Shown here: piece by piece, positions 26,509 through 35,127 of the stretch | Position numbering within the stretch: position 1 is the stretch's first letter | Layout of the letters: every line of letters begins with the position of its first letter | Source of the DNA: an uncultured Coriobacteriales bacterium | GTDB lineage: Bacteria > Actinomycetota > Coriobacteriia > Coriobacteriales > UMGS124 | NCBI GenBank assembly: GCA_934636245.1 | Contig: CAKUAI010000005.1 | Location: 124,001 to 188,000 of the forward strand | Direction: 5' to 3' | DNA length: 64,000 bases | Notes under the pieces: model-generated | The model's database searches: none | Told to the model about the DNA's origin: nothing | The model's input: the letters and a program-made list of their open reading frames with translations, nothing else | Made by a program: the position numbers and the translations under genes

Positions 26509-27570
26509 TTAGCGACTCTTCGCGTTGCCTTCGTGGAAGAGACTCGCCTGATCGGTCGCGGCGTCTCGCAGGCCTCGCCAGCTGCCCATGACGTCGCGCT
26601 GCACGGGCATCTGCCAGGTTGGTTGGTTCTTGAGGCGCACCGGCAGGCACATCTTGAAGAGCATCTCGCGCCCCTCGTACAAAAACGCCGGGCTGTCGGC
26701 GATGATCTCACCACGATAGTCACCGGCGGGCTCCATGCCGCGCCTGTCGCATTCTTCCAGCATACGCGCAAGCTCTACCGTCTCACGTTCGCGGCCGTCG
26801 TGGGTGAAGACGCCGTCGATGTATTCGCACAGGCACGTTTGCGCCGGGATGCGCACTGCGTCGCGAACGGCCGCCTCGCCAAACGCCGGCGTCACGAACA
26901 CGAAGGCGCGGTCGTATCTGATGCGACCGGCAAGCAGGTCGTTGCGCGCGATGATGCAGCCCACGTTGCGGAAGAGCGACAGAGGAAGCCCACGTTCCAC
27001 AATTTCGCGCTTCACGAACCTTAGGTTCAGCTCCCATGCTCCCATGGCGTGCGCCCCGTCGTCGTCGGGCTCGGAGGTTTCGACGCGCGAAAGGGGAAAC
27101 TCTAGCACGCGCTTCTCGGGCATGGATTCGAGCATGAGCTGATTGCACGGCGGTTTGTCCAGGTAGACCTCACAGGAGCGAAGCAAGTCGCCGCCTACCT
27201 GGTGTGCTTGGGCAAGTTCGTGCATTTGGGTCTCAATCTGCTGCACATGGTCGCGCACGCGGTCGCGCAGCGCCGCGACGTCGCTGTCCTTGAGCGTTTC
27301 GGCGATCTCTTCGAGCGAGAAGCCCACGCAGCGCAGCTGGCAGATCATGTCGAGGGTGGCGCACTGGCCCAGCGTGTAATACCGGTATCCGCTCGCCTCG
27401 TCGGTGTACGCGGGTTCCAAGATGCCTTTTGCCTGGTAGAGGCGCAGGGCCTTTTCGCTCACCGCGTTGAGGCGGGCCATCTGGCCGATGCTGAGAAGGG
27501 TCTCGTTGCCGCCGCCGATTTGCGCATCGCCTTCAAAGTGCCTGGTCAGCTTGTTGAGTTGGCTTGCCAC
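26509..27570 (-). CDS. MerR-family regulator with C-terminal effector-binding-like domain (module A)
   Basis: 353 residues from a GTG at 27570 with AAAGGGG just upstream; an in-frame ATG at 27630 lacks this. After a short tail, residues about 25-95 form a MerR helix-turn-helix (LSIGQMARLNAVSEKALRLYQ, ASGYRYYTLGQC). A helix with about 35 residues of coiled-coil character and a roughly 200-residue C-terminal domain follow, of the type that binds a small effector in BmrR-like regulators. It is a paralogue of the MerR protein at 34230 along most of its length (NVGCI(I/V)(A/S)R, KPPCNQ/KPVCNH). It lies convergent to the cytochrome operon and divergent to the AraC gene at 27804. The effector is unknown. 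Confidence 0.87.
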   Translation of the reverse strand: MASQLNKLTRHFEGDAQIGGGNETLLSIGQMARLNAVSEKALRLYQAKGILEPAYTDEASGYRYYTLGQCATLDMICQLRCVGFSLEEIAETLKDSDVAALRDRVRDHVQQIETQMHELAQAHQVGGDLLRSCEVYLDKPPCNQLMLESMPEKRVLEFPLSRVETSEPDDDGAHAMGAWELNLRFVKREIVERGLPLSLFRNVGCIIARNDLLAGRIRYDRAFVFVTPAFGEAAVRDAVRIPAQTCLCEYIDGVFTHDGRERETVELARMLEECDRRGMEPAGDYRGEIIADSPAFLYEGREMLFKMCLPVRLKNQPTWQMPVQRDVMGSWRGLRDAATDQASLFHEGNAKSR

Positions 27571-27803
27571 GAAAGCCCCTTTCCTGCGCTTGCGGCCGTA
27601 CCCCTTTGAGGCCGCGCGTCCGATTGGCATCTGCGAAAGCTAGACGCCGATTGTTGCCGTGCCGTTTCGAAACGCGTACATGTTCCGCTCGGCCAAAGTG
27701 CTCCCTTGAGCTTGTCCCACGGTCAAGGTTTAGCATCTCTTTGTGTGCGACGCAACGTCGCATTATGACCGCGGTGGGGACCGAGGCAAGAAGGGGGCTG
27801 GAT

Positions 27804-28646
27804 ATGAGGGAGCTCGACGTGCGTGTGGACGTCCGCATCAAGGTTGCCGCTCGGGCGACGCAGGCAGTGTGCGACATGCTCGCCTATATGGCGCAAGCCT
27901 GCGACACGGCATGCCTGCAATCGGTGGCCAGCGAGTTCGTGTGCCATCCCAACACCGTCGCCCGTATGGTGCGCGATGCCACCAACCTGACGTTTGGCGA
28001 GGTATTGCTCGAGATGCGCATGCAAAGGGCTGAGACTCTCGATAAAGCCGGGGTCGATCTGGCACAAGTTTCGCGAGCATGTGGGTACGAGAAACCCGCG
28101 CGCTTTCGCGAGGCGTACGAGCGATATTTGGCAGTGCATGCGGGGCGCTATGAGGAGCATGTTGCGCGGCCCTCGGCTTTATGCGGCGGAATTGCTGGCA
28201 GTGAGAGTCGGGCGGCTTCTTGCGCGGGAGTTTCCGGCAGTGAGGGGCGAGCACTATCTGGATCGCGCGTGCTTTGCGTGGCGGGCACGGTGCGCGTGAC
28301 GGTGTCCGACGATGATGCCGACATGGCCGAGCAGATTTGCGCATTCATGCGCTCTAACTGCTCAAATGTCACGCTTGGTCAAGTGGCTGAGCATTTCAGC
28401 CTGCACCCCAACACGGTCTCTTCTATTCTGAAGCGCGCGACGGGGGCGACGTTTTCTCGCGTGCTGCTCGAAATGCGCATGGCCTGCGCTCAAGAGATGC
28501 TGCGCGACGCGGGCATCTCGGTGGAGAAGGTGGCATGTGCCTGCGGGTACGAGAATCCTGCCAGTTTCTATCGCGCCTACCGCCATGCCTTTGGGCATGC
28601 CCCGCGGTCAGAGCGGCCTCGGCAGAACCGGGCCGACGTGGCATAA
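27804..28646 (+). CDS. AraC-type regulator with two tandem helix-turn-helix domains
   Basis: 280 residues from the ATG at 27804 (AAGGGGGCTGGAT upstream). Two copies of an AraC-like DNA-binding domain are visible: residues about 30-110 (VASEFVCHPNTVARMVR, VLLEMRMQRAETLDKAG, ACGYEKPARFREAYERY) and about 180-265 (VAEHFSLHPNTVSSILKR, VLLEMRMACAQEMLRDAG, ACGYENPASFYRAYRHAF). A Ser/Gly-rich linker separates them. There is no sensor domain. Normal AraC proteins have one such domain with a separate ligand-binding part, so this looks like an internal duplication giving a DNA-bridging or tandem-site protein. It is divergent from the MerR gene, with 233 bp between. Confidence 0.85.
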   Translation: MRELDVRVDVRIKVAARATQAVCDMLAYMAQACDTACLQSVASEFVCHPNTVARMVRDATNLTFGEVLLEMRMQRAETLDKAGVDLAQVSRACGYEKPARFREAYERYLAVHAGRYEEHVARPSALCGGIAGSESRAASCAGVSGSEGRALSGSRVLCVAGTVRVTVSDDDADMAEQICAFMRSNCSNVTLGQVAEHFSLHPNTVSSILKRATGATFSRVLLEMRMACAQEMLRDAGISVEKVACACGYENPASFYRAYRHAFGHAPRSERPRQNRADVA

Positions 28647-28647
28647 A

Positions 28648-28689
28648 GAAAGGGCGCGCAAAGCCACCTTTTTGGGCCAGCGCGTCCTT
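28648..28689. terminator. Bidirectional terminator between convergent genes
   Basis: AAAGGGCGCGC and GCGCGTCCTTT pair around a loop containing CCACCTTTTTGGG. A-rich and T-rich flanks suit termination of both the AraC gene (plus) and the six-gene operon ending at 28794 (minus). Confidence 0.65.
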
Positions 28690-28793
28690 TCATCAAAGTG
28701 CCTAGCTTGCCGGTTTACTGGCCCTATCCTGTGGTCAGCCTACCGACCCTGTCGACTTTCTATTGTCTTTACCAGGAGTTTTGTTCCTCGCCC

Positions 28794-29072
28794 CTAATCC
28801 ACGTGGATGTGCACGTAGGCGTTCTCGGGGCTGTGGTCGCCGGAGTCGTTGACGGAGCGCACGAGCAGGGTGTACTCGCCGGGGTCTTTGGGCTCCCAGT
28901 CAAACGTCCAGGTGAGGTTCTGGTAATCGTTGGTGCCGGGCGTCTCGTAGCGCGTCCAGTTCTGACCGTCGTCGAGGGAAAACTCGATCGCCGAGATGGA
29001 ATGGCCGAAGTCGTAAGCCGTGCCCGTAAGCGAGACGGTCTTGCCAACGCTGGTGTAGATGGGTGCGATCAT
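28794..29072 (-). CDS. Stand-alone Mo-co dimerisation (Ig-like) domain protein
   Basis: 92 residues. The whole protein is one beta-rich domain with the motif IEFSLDDGQNWTRYE and the ending DPGEYTLLVRSVNDSGDHSPE, the same as the C-terminal Ig-like dimerisation domain of sulfite-oxidase-fold proteins, including those at 23436 and 35390. It has no signal peptide and no catalytic domain. It is the last gene of a minus-strand operon, 41 bp after the ACP gene. A free-standing copy could bind a domain-bearing partner (inference). It lies between the two molybdo-cytochrome modules. Confidence 0.82.
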   Translation of the reverse strand: MIAPIYTSVGKTVSLTGTAYDFGHSISAIEFSLDDGQNWTRYETPGTNDYQNLTWTFDWEPKDPGEYTLLVRSVNDSGDHSPENAYVHIHVD

Positions 29073-29113
29073 GAGGTGCTCCTAGGGGTCGTGCGTGCGT
29101 TGTGCTACGTATG

Positions 29114-29338
29114 TTACCAGGCGCGCGACAGCTCCTCGACGGTATTCGCGCGTGCAATTCTGCCGAAGTCAGCACTTGTGCCCAGGCGGTCTTCGAGCTG
29201 TACGGCTGCCTCCATCATCGCATACGAGCTCATGGCAAGGTCGAGCCTGAGACGGGCGGTGGGAGGCGGTGGTTCGGGCAGGTCAAGAACCTGCTGCAAG
29301 ACTTGCTGGGTGGCGATCAGAGCCTCATTTGCGTTCAT
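29114..29338 (-). CDS. Acyl carrier protein-like protein
   Basis: 74 residues; its ATG overlaps the stop of the acyl-adenylate ligase gene (ATGA). Four helices are predicted. S38 in MSSYAMMEAA aligns with the phosphopantetheine serine of DSL-x3-E in acyl carrier proteins, with S replacing the usual D. The end (VQLEDRLGTS, ANTVEELSRAW) is typical of carrier proteins. It probably carries the acyl or aminoacyl group activated by the adjacent ligase. No ketosynthase or condensation domain is present, so it is not classical fatty-acid or polyketide synthesis. Confidence 0.8.
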   Translation of the reverse strand: MNANEALIATQQVLQQVLDLPEPPPPTARLRLDLAMSSYAMMEAAVQLEDRLGTSADFGRIARANTVEELSRAW

Positions 29339-30804
29339 GCTTGCCTCCTGAGGAGCTTGCCGGTGGGGCTGAGGGGCAACGGCTCGTGCGTGACCTCAAC
29401 GCGTTCGATCCGTGCGCCGTCGGGCGTTTGCATCGAGCGGGCGAAGTCGACCGCATCGCGCTCGGCATCGCAATCCGTGCTGTCGCGCAAGGCGAGCTTG
29501 CACGCGAGTACAACCTGGCCGCTGCGTTTGTTGGGCATGCCGTACACGAGCGCCTGCGCAATTGCAGGGTGGGCCCCTAGGGCACGCTCAAGTACCTCCG
29601 GGGCAACCATTGTGCCGTCTGCCAGCACAATCACGTCATCGAGGCGGCCGTCCACAAAGAGGAATCCATCCTTGTCGATATGGCCCACATCGCCTGTGTG
29701 CAGCCAGCCGTCGCGGTTGACGCGCGCCGCCGTGAGCTCGGGCCTTCCCAGATAGCCCGCCATGACGTTTACCCCGCGCACGAGCACCTCGCCGTCATCG
29801 CCTGTGCGCACCTCGTTGCACCTCAGCGTAACGCCGCAACTGCCGTCTTTGTGCCAGCCGTCGCGGTTGACGCTGACGCAAGGCGAGCATTCGGTCAGCC
29901 CGTAGCAGCCGAACGCCTCGATGCCATGGGCCCGCATGCGCTGCGTCACGCTTGCCGCAAGCCCGGCGCCTCCGCAGAGGATCTTGCGCAGGCTGGGGAG
30001 CTTGTAGGTGCCTGCGTCGAGCAAATCCGCCAGCATTGCCGCAGCGCGTGGGGGCAGGTTGAGCGCTGTGGGTGCCATGTGGGGCAGCTCGGCGACGAAG
30101 GTTGCGCTTGCATGGGGAAGCGCAATGGTGCCGCCCGTGACAAGCGGCGCGAGCAAGTCGCAGACCAGGCCAAACGCATGGGTGTAGGGGAGAAGCTTCG
30201 CATAGCGCCCGCCTCGGGCAAACTCGTAAAGCTCCAGGCCGGCCGTCAGGTCGGCGAGCAGCCCGGCTTCGGTGAGCATGACCACCTTGGGGTCGCCCGA
30301 TGTGCCCGAGCTCGCCGCGAGCGTGCACACACCTTTGGGCACGCCTTCCAGCTGGGCTTTCTGTTCCTCGGTCAACCCGCTGAGCACCGCGCAGCGTCCC
30401 GATGCGACAACGGCCAGGTAGCGAGCCGCAAATTGCACGGGGTCGGCGTCTCGGACCTCCACGAAGCGGCCCTCGCCGGCCCCGCCTATCTCCGTGCGTT
30501 CGCGAGCAATGCGCTCGACGAGCATGCGATAGGAAACCGCCTGCTCATTGGTGGGCTCGAATGCAACAGAGTCGCCCCAGGTCGCCTCGATGTACTCAAC
30601 AAGTTCGGCAAACGACGTAAAGCGCGGGGCGCCGTAGAGGGGATACGGTCCGCCGAACGCGCTTGGCTCGCCGAACGCCTCTCGTTCGGCGCCACCCTCG
30701 CACGCATGTGCAGGACGGCGGCCGCGGACGGCACCGGTGCCAATGCTCTCGCCTTCGCCCCCGGCCTCCCGCGCATGCGCCTCGGGCGTCTTCCCGTCGC
30801 TCAT
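29335..30804 (-). CDS. AMP-forming acyl (or amino-acid) ligase
   Basis: 489 residues; the ATG at 30804 overlaps the GNAT stop (ATGA). It belongs to the ANL superfamily: phosphate loop SSGTSGDPK (165-173), GCYGLTECSP, LHTGDVGHIDKDGFLFVDGRLDD and the C-terminal catalytic lysine in LSPTGKLLRR. It activates a carboxylate with ATP and, given the ACP encoded immediately after, probably loads it onto that carrier. Residues 1-55 are a Gly/Ala/Glu-rich extension outside the family core. The substrate is not predictable by eye. It is the central gene of an operon that also contains GNAT, a tiny basic protein, rhodanese and a Mo-co dimerisation domain. Confidence 0.9.
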   Translation of the reverse strand: MSDGKTPEAHAREAGGEGESIGTGAVRGRRPAHACEGGAEREAFGEPSAFGGPYPLYGAPRFTSFAELVEYIEATWGDSVAFEPTNEQAVSYRMLVERIARERTEIGGAGEGRFVEVRDADPVQFAARYLAVVASGRCAVLSGLTEEQKAQLEGVPKGVCTLAASSGTSGDPKVVMLTEAGLLADLTAGLELYEFARGGRYAKLLPYTHAFGLVCDLLAPLVTGGTIALPHASATFVAELPHMAPTALNLPPRAAAMLADLLDAGTYKLPSLRKILCGGAGLAASVTQRMRAHGIEAFGCYGLTECSPCVSVNRDGWHKDGSCGVTLRCNEVRTGDDGEVLVRGVNVMAGYLGRPELTAARVNRDGWLHTGDVGHIDKDGFLFVDGRLDDVIVLADGTMVAPEVLERALGAHPAIAQALVYGMPNKRSGQVVLACKLALRDSTDCDAERDAVDFARSMQTPDGARIERVEVTHEPLPLSPTGKLLRRQA

Positions 30805-31367
30805 CGCGCCCCTCCTCCACGGCCCTGCGATCCCAGCAGCTTGCCCAGGCCCTCCTCATAGGCCTGCTTGGTCAGCGCCAGTATGTGGCAGTCGTGCCAG
30901 GCACCTCCCAGGTAGCGGTACTCGCGCATCACGCCCTCTTCCACAAAGCCGGCCGCAAGGTTGCTGCGCAGGCTCTCCTCGTTATAGCCGTATACCAGGG
31001 CGTATATCTTGCGCAGGGGATAGGCGGCAAACAGGTCGCCCATAAAGCGCGCGCCCATGAGGCCGGCCGCGCCGCTGCCGCGCCACTCGGGGCGCATGTA
31101 CACGCACACCTTGCAGTGCAGGTCGAACGGGTGGTAGTCGTAGGCAAAGGTGAAGCCGGCCAGCTCTCGCGTCTCCTCATCGCAAATCACGCGAAACTCG
31201 TGGTAGTTGCCGCGCATGTTGCCGTCGAGCCACTCGCTGAATTCAACCAGCGTGGTGATGGGCACACGCTGGGCGAACAAAGCCTGCTCGTACGGGTCGC
31301 GGTACAGGTCGAACATGAGTGCCACGTCCTGCTCGGGGTCGAAGGCGCGAAAGCTGAGGCCGGCCAT
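30801..31367 (-). CDS. GNAT-family N-acetyltransferase
   Basis: 188 residues. A GNAT fold is recognised from the acetyl-CoA loop in RPEWRGSGAAGLMG, preceded by a beta-rich half and followed by KIYALVYGYNEESLRSNLAAGFVEEG, typical of amino-group acetyltransferases such as the RimJ/RimL and SpeG branch. It starts 6 bp after the tiny basic protein gene and overlaps the ligase gene by 4 bases. The acceptor could be a protein N-terminus, an amino acid or the ligase product; the sequence does not decide. Confidence 0.88.
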   Translation of the reverse strand: MAGLSFRAFDPEQDVALMFDLYRDPYEQALFAQRVPITTLVEFSEWLDGNMRGNYHEFRVICDEETRELAGFTFAYDYHPFDLHCKVCVYMRPEWRGSGAAGLMGARFMGDLFAAYPLRKIYALVYGYNEESLRSNLAAGFVEEGVMREYRYLGGAWHDCHILALTKQAYEEGLGKLLGSQGRGGGAR

Positions 31368-31373
31368 GGAGTG

Positions 31374-31580
31374 CTACTTTCTCTTGTATGAGCGCGCCCG
31401 GGCGGACGCGTCGTCGCGGTTGGGCGAGCGCAGCCAGGCGCTGGGGTTGTCGGCCTTGCGCGCGCCGCTGCCGGCGCCGCCCTTGGCGACTATTCCCGAT
31501 CCCTTGGAGCGGGCCGCCGAGGACGACTTGTTTTTCGATGACTCGCTGACACTGTATTTGAGGGCGTCTTCGTCGCTCAT
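31374..31580 (-). CDS. Tiny Ser/Lys/Arg-rich basic protein
   Basis: 68 residues, no recognised family. Composition is strongly biased (Ser, Ala, Lys, Arg, Gly) with an acidic start MSDEDALK and a C-terminal RSYKRK; it is likely disordered. It is tightly packed in the operon: 12 bp after rhodanese and 6 bp before GNAT, with GGAGGCAACC upstream, which supports it being real. It could be a nucleic-acid-binding or substrate protein for the neighbouring acetyltransferase. That is inference only. Confidence 0.7.
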   Translation of the reverse strand: MSDEDALKYSVSESSKNKSSSAARSKGSGIVAKGGAGSGARKADNPSAWLRSPNRDDASARARSYKRK

Positions 31581-31592
31581 GGTTGCCTCCTG

Positions 31593-32381
31593 TTACTTGC
31601 GCTTGTCCTGGTAATTCACCGACTCGGGGTGCAGGAGCGTGAAGTCGATGAGGGTGTAGTCGGCGCGCCACGTGGCGTACACGTCCTTGTCTTCGGTGTT
31701 GCCGTACTGGATGAGGGTGATCGCCTCGTTGCCCTCGTAGTACCACATGCCGCCCACGTTGTACACGAGCTCCGGGTCCCAGCCCAGGTAGAGCAGCAGC
31801 TGCTTGGTGAAGCTCGCGTATCCCGCGCCGCCGCAGCACAGGAAGATCGGCTTGTCCTTCGGGAACAGCTCGCGCAGGATGTTCAGCGACTCCTTGTAGT
31901 TGGACTTCACCTTGAGGAGCTCGCCCTCTTCGCTCCACTCGCAGGTGAAGAGCGTCTCGTCCTCGTAGTATTCCGTTACGGGAATGGGAGCCATGGTGGC
32001 GAGGTAGGGGTACGGGACCATCTTGAAGCCGGGCAGCACCGTCGAGGCATAGGGGTCCTCGTCGATGTCTTCCCAGCGAGCCGGGTCAAAGATGAGGCGC
32101 ATGTCGCGATAGACCACGTCGGGGCGTCCCAGCCACTCGTCGATGTTGGTCATGTTGATGTTCTTGTCCACGCCGAACTGGTCGTTCGGGTCGGGTTCTG
32201 CGGGAGGAAGCGGGGGCAGGTCGTCCGGGCAGGCCGAATCTGCCTCGGCGGTGTCTGCTATGGCCGTCATTGCCTGCGTGCCGAATGCCCCCATCCACGC
32301 GCAGGCGCCCGCAGCGAGTGCCATTCCGACAAACGCCCTGCGTGAAAGCGCGTTTTTCTTCATTTGAACCGAACGATTCAT
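31593..32381 (-). CDS. Tat-exported rhodanese-like protein
   Basis: 262 residues from the ATG at 32381, with GAGGGGGACCTG upstream; longer in-frame starts lack a site. The Tat-like signal has R14-R15 in ALSRRAFVGMALAAG. A rhodanese domain fills the C-terminal two-thirds. The active-site loop is FLCCGGAGYAS, giving two candidate catalytic cysteines, followed by LGWDPELVYNVGGMWYYEGN, the usual rhodanese ending. It is an exported sulfur or phosphate-type transferase and the first gene of the operon running to 28794. Its presence beside sulfite-oxidase-like modules hints at sulfur chemistry without proving it. Confidence 0.85.
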   Translation of the reverse strand: MNRSVQMKKNALSRRAFVGMALAAGACAWMGAFGTQAMTAIADTAEADSACPDDLPPLPPAEPDPNDQFGVDKNINMTNIDEWLGRPDVVYRDMRLIFDPARWEDIDEDPYASTVLPGFKMVPYPYLATMAPIPVTEYYEDETLFTCEWSEEGELLKVKSNYKESLNILRELFPKDKPIFLCCGGAGYASFTKQLLLYLGWDPELVYNVGGMWYYEGNEAITLIQYGNTEDKDVYATWRADYTLIDFTLLHPESVNYQDKRK

Positions 32382-32650
32382 CAGGTCCCCCTCATCCGAA
32401 TCTTGCCGGACACAACATGAGGGCATAGTAAACCGTACCCCTGGGTGAGGGTCAACGGGCATTCCAATTTGCTTGTGGGTTGAAGCGCGGTCGGTTGCAA
32501 GAGCCTTGTTTCGCTTGCCGCGCATATCAGGTCGACCACGGCCGAATGTCCAGGTATTCTTATACGGTAGGGAGTTTTTTGGCGCATAAGATGTATGCGG
32601 GCGGGAAGCGTTCTGCACATGCGAACGCGGCAAGGCGACCGGGGGCTGTT

Positions 32651-33586
32651 ATGAGTATGGGCATGCACATAAAGAGTGGCTCGGGACGTGCCCTCGGTTA
32701 TGCGAAGGCCGCTGTTTCCGCCATCCTGTTTGGCATGATAGCCATGCTTACGGGAACTCTCTACGCCGCCGGTGCGACCGGGTTCGAAATCGTCTTCTGG
32801 CGCATGGGCGTTGCTGCCCTTGCGGTTGTGGTGGTATGCCGTGCGAGGGGCGTGAACTTGCGCATTGACCGAGGCAAGCTGCCTTGGCTGCTTTGCGCCT
32901 CGGCGTTGTATGCGTTTGGCATCCTGTTTCTCTGTCTGGCATATGGCACCGAGTCGAGTTCGGGGCTTATGAGCACGATATACCACACTTATCCGCTTGT
33001 CGTTATGGTTGCTTCTGCCATATTGTTTCGCAGACGTCCCGGCGTGCTGAAATTTGTCGCTGTCGCATGCGCTCTGATGGGCACCGCGTTTGTGCTGCTC
33101 TCGAGCGAAGGCTGGGAGTTTACGCTGCAGGGAATCGGCTTTGCGTTGGCAAGCGCCGCTTGCTACGGTCTCTACTCTGTCGTTCTCGAGCGACCGGAGT
33201 TGAGAGATGTCCCATCGTTGACGCTGTTCCTATACGGCTGCCTTATGGGCGTCGTGCTTTGCCTGCCCTTTGTGCTCCTGGCTTCCTCGCATTTGAATCC
33301 GGGTCTCACGGAGATTGGCTCGCTGGTTCTGCTTGGTCTGGCTTGTACGGCCGTGCCTTACCTGCTCTACATATCCGCCGTGCGCAAGGTGGGCAGTACG
33401 CCCGTTGCCCTGCTGTCGTATCTTGAGTACCCCGTGACCATTGGGCTTCTCGCGCTTGCATTTGGCGAGTTGCCAGGCACAATAGAGGTGATCGGCTGCG
33501 TCCTTATTGCCGGCGCGGGCATATTGACGGTGCTGCCCGAGCGCAGCCATGAGGATGAATCGACCGACCCCGGGTGTGAAAAATGA
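32651..33586 (+). CDS. EamA/DMT-family membrane transporter
   Basis: 311 residues from the ATG at 32651 (GGGGGCTGTT upstream). Ten hydrophobic helices form two homologous five-helix halves, with EamA landmarks such as FEIVFWRMGVAAL early and SYLEYPVTIGLLALAFGE late. The family exports metabolites such as amino acids. It is divergent from the rhodanese operon with a 269-bp gap, and convergent with the AraC gene. The substrate is unknown. Confidence 0.88.
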   Translation: MSMGMHIKSGSGRALGYAKAAVSAILFGMIAMLTGTLYAAGATGFEIVFWRMGVAALAVVVVCRARGVNLRIDRGKLPWLLCASALYAFGILFLCLAYGTESSSGLMSTIYHTYPLVVMVASAILFRRRPGVLKFVAVACALMGTAFVLLSSEGWEFTLQGIGFALASAACYGLYSVVLERPELRDVPSLTLFLYGCLMGVVLCLPFVLLASSHLNPGLTEIGSLVLLGLACTAVPYLLYISAVRKVGSTPVALLSYLEYPVTIGLLALAFGELPGTIEVIGCVLIAGAGILTVLPERSHEDESTDPGCEK

Positions 33587-33689
33587 GCCGATAGGTTGGC
33601 GTCCCTATGGTGTGCTGGGTGCATCGGTGGCATGTGTCTCGTCGATTGAAACTTTGGCCATCCTCTGCCCCGCGTGATGCCTTGCTGTC

Positions 33690-34085
33690 TCATGCGACCG
33701 ATTTCAGGCAAACGGCATCGGAGTGTTTGCACTGCTCTCGACCCCCGATTGCTTCTCGGCGGTATGCTCCGGGTGTTGTGCCGCAGGCCTTCTGGAACAT
33801 GGCATAGAAGTGCCCGAGGTTTTGGTACCCACATCCTGCAGCCGCCTGCTCCACAGTCGCGCCCTGTTCAAGCAGGCTGCAAGCTCGCCGTGCCCTGGCT
33901 TGTTGCAGGGCTGCCTCAAAGGAGAGGCCCTTGCCTTTTCGTAGCGCCCGGGTGATGCTGTTCGGGTGGCAGTTGAAATGCGCCCCTACATCGGCAAGCG
34001 TTGCCTCGTGGCAATGCTGATTGATGTAGTGCTCGATGGCGGCGAGGTCGAAAGCGCCGTTGTAGCCCCGTCCTGTGTTTGCCAT
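33690..34085 (-). CDS. Small AraC-type DNA-binding protein (module B)
   Basis: 131 residues from the ATG at 34085 with AAGGAGGGCG upstream; an in-frame ATG at 34130 is less likely. It is a single AraC-like domain without a sensor: VGAHFNCHPNSITRALRKG, FEAALQQARARRACSLLEQG, AACGCGYQN-like GCGYQNLGHFYAMFQKACG. It resembles each half of the tandem protein at 27804 (HPN motif, EMR/QAR helix, GYxN). It is divergent from the MerR gene at 34230 with 144 bp between. It probably regulates module B. Confidence 0.85.
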   Translation of the reverse strand: MANTGRGYNGAFDLAAIEHYINQHCHEATLADVGAHFNCHPNSITRALRKGKGLSFEAALQQARARRACSLLEQGATVEQAAAGCGYQNLGHFYAMFQKACGTTPGAYRREAIGGREQCKHSDAVCLKSVA

Positions 34086-34229
34086 ATGCGCCCTCCTTTG
34101 CCACGCTTGCACGTCAAACACAGCTTGCACCGCACCCTTGGGGCACAGTCAACTACCGTCCACCGATGCGAAATCGACCGAACGCGGGTACAATGTGCTG
34201 TGGTGTTTGACAAGAAGGGAAGCGGGTGC

Positions 34230-35123
34230 ATGGAGCTTTTGACTGCCGGTCAAATGGCCGATCTCAACAAGGTGAGCAAGAAGGCCCTGCGCCTCTACGA
34301 GCTGAAAGGCCTGCTCGAGCCCTATCGCATCGATCCTGACACCGGGTATCGCTACTACACCCACGAACAGTGTCCCATGCTCGACACCATTGGACAGATG
34401 CAGGCCGTCGGCTTCACGCTGTCTGAGATGAAGCAGGTGCTCGACACGCGCGACGTCTCGCTCATGCGCGACCTTCTCGAGCGCAAGACCGAAGAGCTTG
34501 AGCGACAGTCGTACGAGATCCGCATGGCCCAGCACACGGTGGGTCGCCTTTTGCGCTCCTGCAACGCATACGAGAACAAGCCCGTGTGCAACCATCCCAT
34601 TCTGGAGCATATGCGTCGTCGGCGCATCATTCGTTTTCCTGTCACACCCTATGCCTTTGAGCCGAGCCCCACGCAGGACAACCAGCGCCTTCGTCGTTGG
34701 GAGCTCGCGCTTCGCGAGATAAAGCAGCAGTTCATCGAGCGTGACATTCCCCTTGCGCTGTTTCACAATGTGGGATGCATCGTTTCGCGCGAGTCAATGG
34801 AGGCGGGCGCTTTTGAGTGCGTGGGCGGCTTCGTCATCGACGAGCGGGGCGATGTGGAGGACGACTTCACCTATTGGCCGGAAGGGTACTACCTTACCGT
34901 TTCTATCGACACGCTGTTTTTGCCTAACGGCGACCATGCCGAGCATTACTGGCTTCGCCAACTCCTTTCCATTGCCCGCGAACGTGGGTACCGGGTGATT
35001 GGCGATTATTACAGCGACGCCGTCCTCGAATCCCCGCTTTTTGCCTACGAGGGCCGAGACATGATGATGAAGCTCTATCTCCCCGTTGACATCAAGGCCG
35101 CCCGCCGCAGCGATCCCGCCTAA
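34230..35123 (+). CDS. MerR-family regulator (module B)
   Basis: 297 residues from the ATG at 34230 (AAGGGAAGCGG upstream). The helix-turn-helix is MELLTAGQMADLNKVSKK with wing DTGYRYYTHEQC, then a coiled coil and a C-terminal effector-binding-like domain (ALFHNVGCIVSRESME, YWLRQLLSIARERGYRVIGDYY). It is a close paralogue of the MerR protein at 26509. It is directly upstream of the module B cytochrome operon in the same direction, separated by a structured 266-bp leader. Confidence 0.9.
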   Translation: MELLTAGQMADLNKVSKKALRLYELKGLLEPYRIDPDTGYRYYTHEQCPMLDTIGQMQAVGFTLSEMKQVLDTRDVSLMRDLLERKTEELERQSYEIRMAQHTVGRLLRSCNAYENKPVCNHPILEHMRRRRIIRFPVTPYAFEPSPTQDNQRLRRWELALREIKQQFIERDIPLALFHNVGCIVSRESMEAGAFECVGGFVIDERGDVEDDFTYWPEGYYLTVSIDTLFLPNGDHAEHYWLRQLLSIARERGYRVIGDYYSDAVLESPLFAYEGRDMMMKLYLPVDIKAARRSDPA

Positions 35124-35127
35124 CCCC

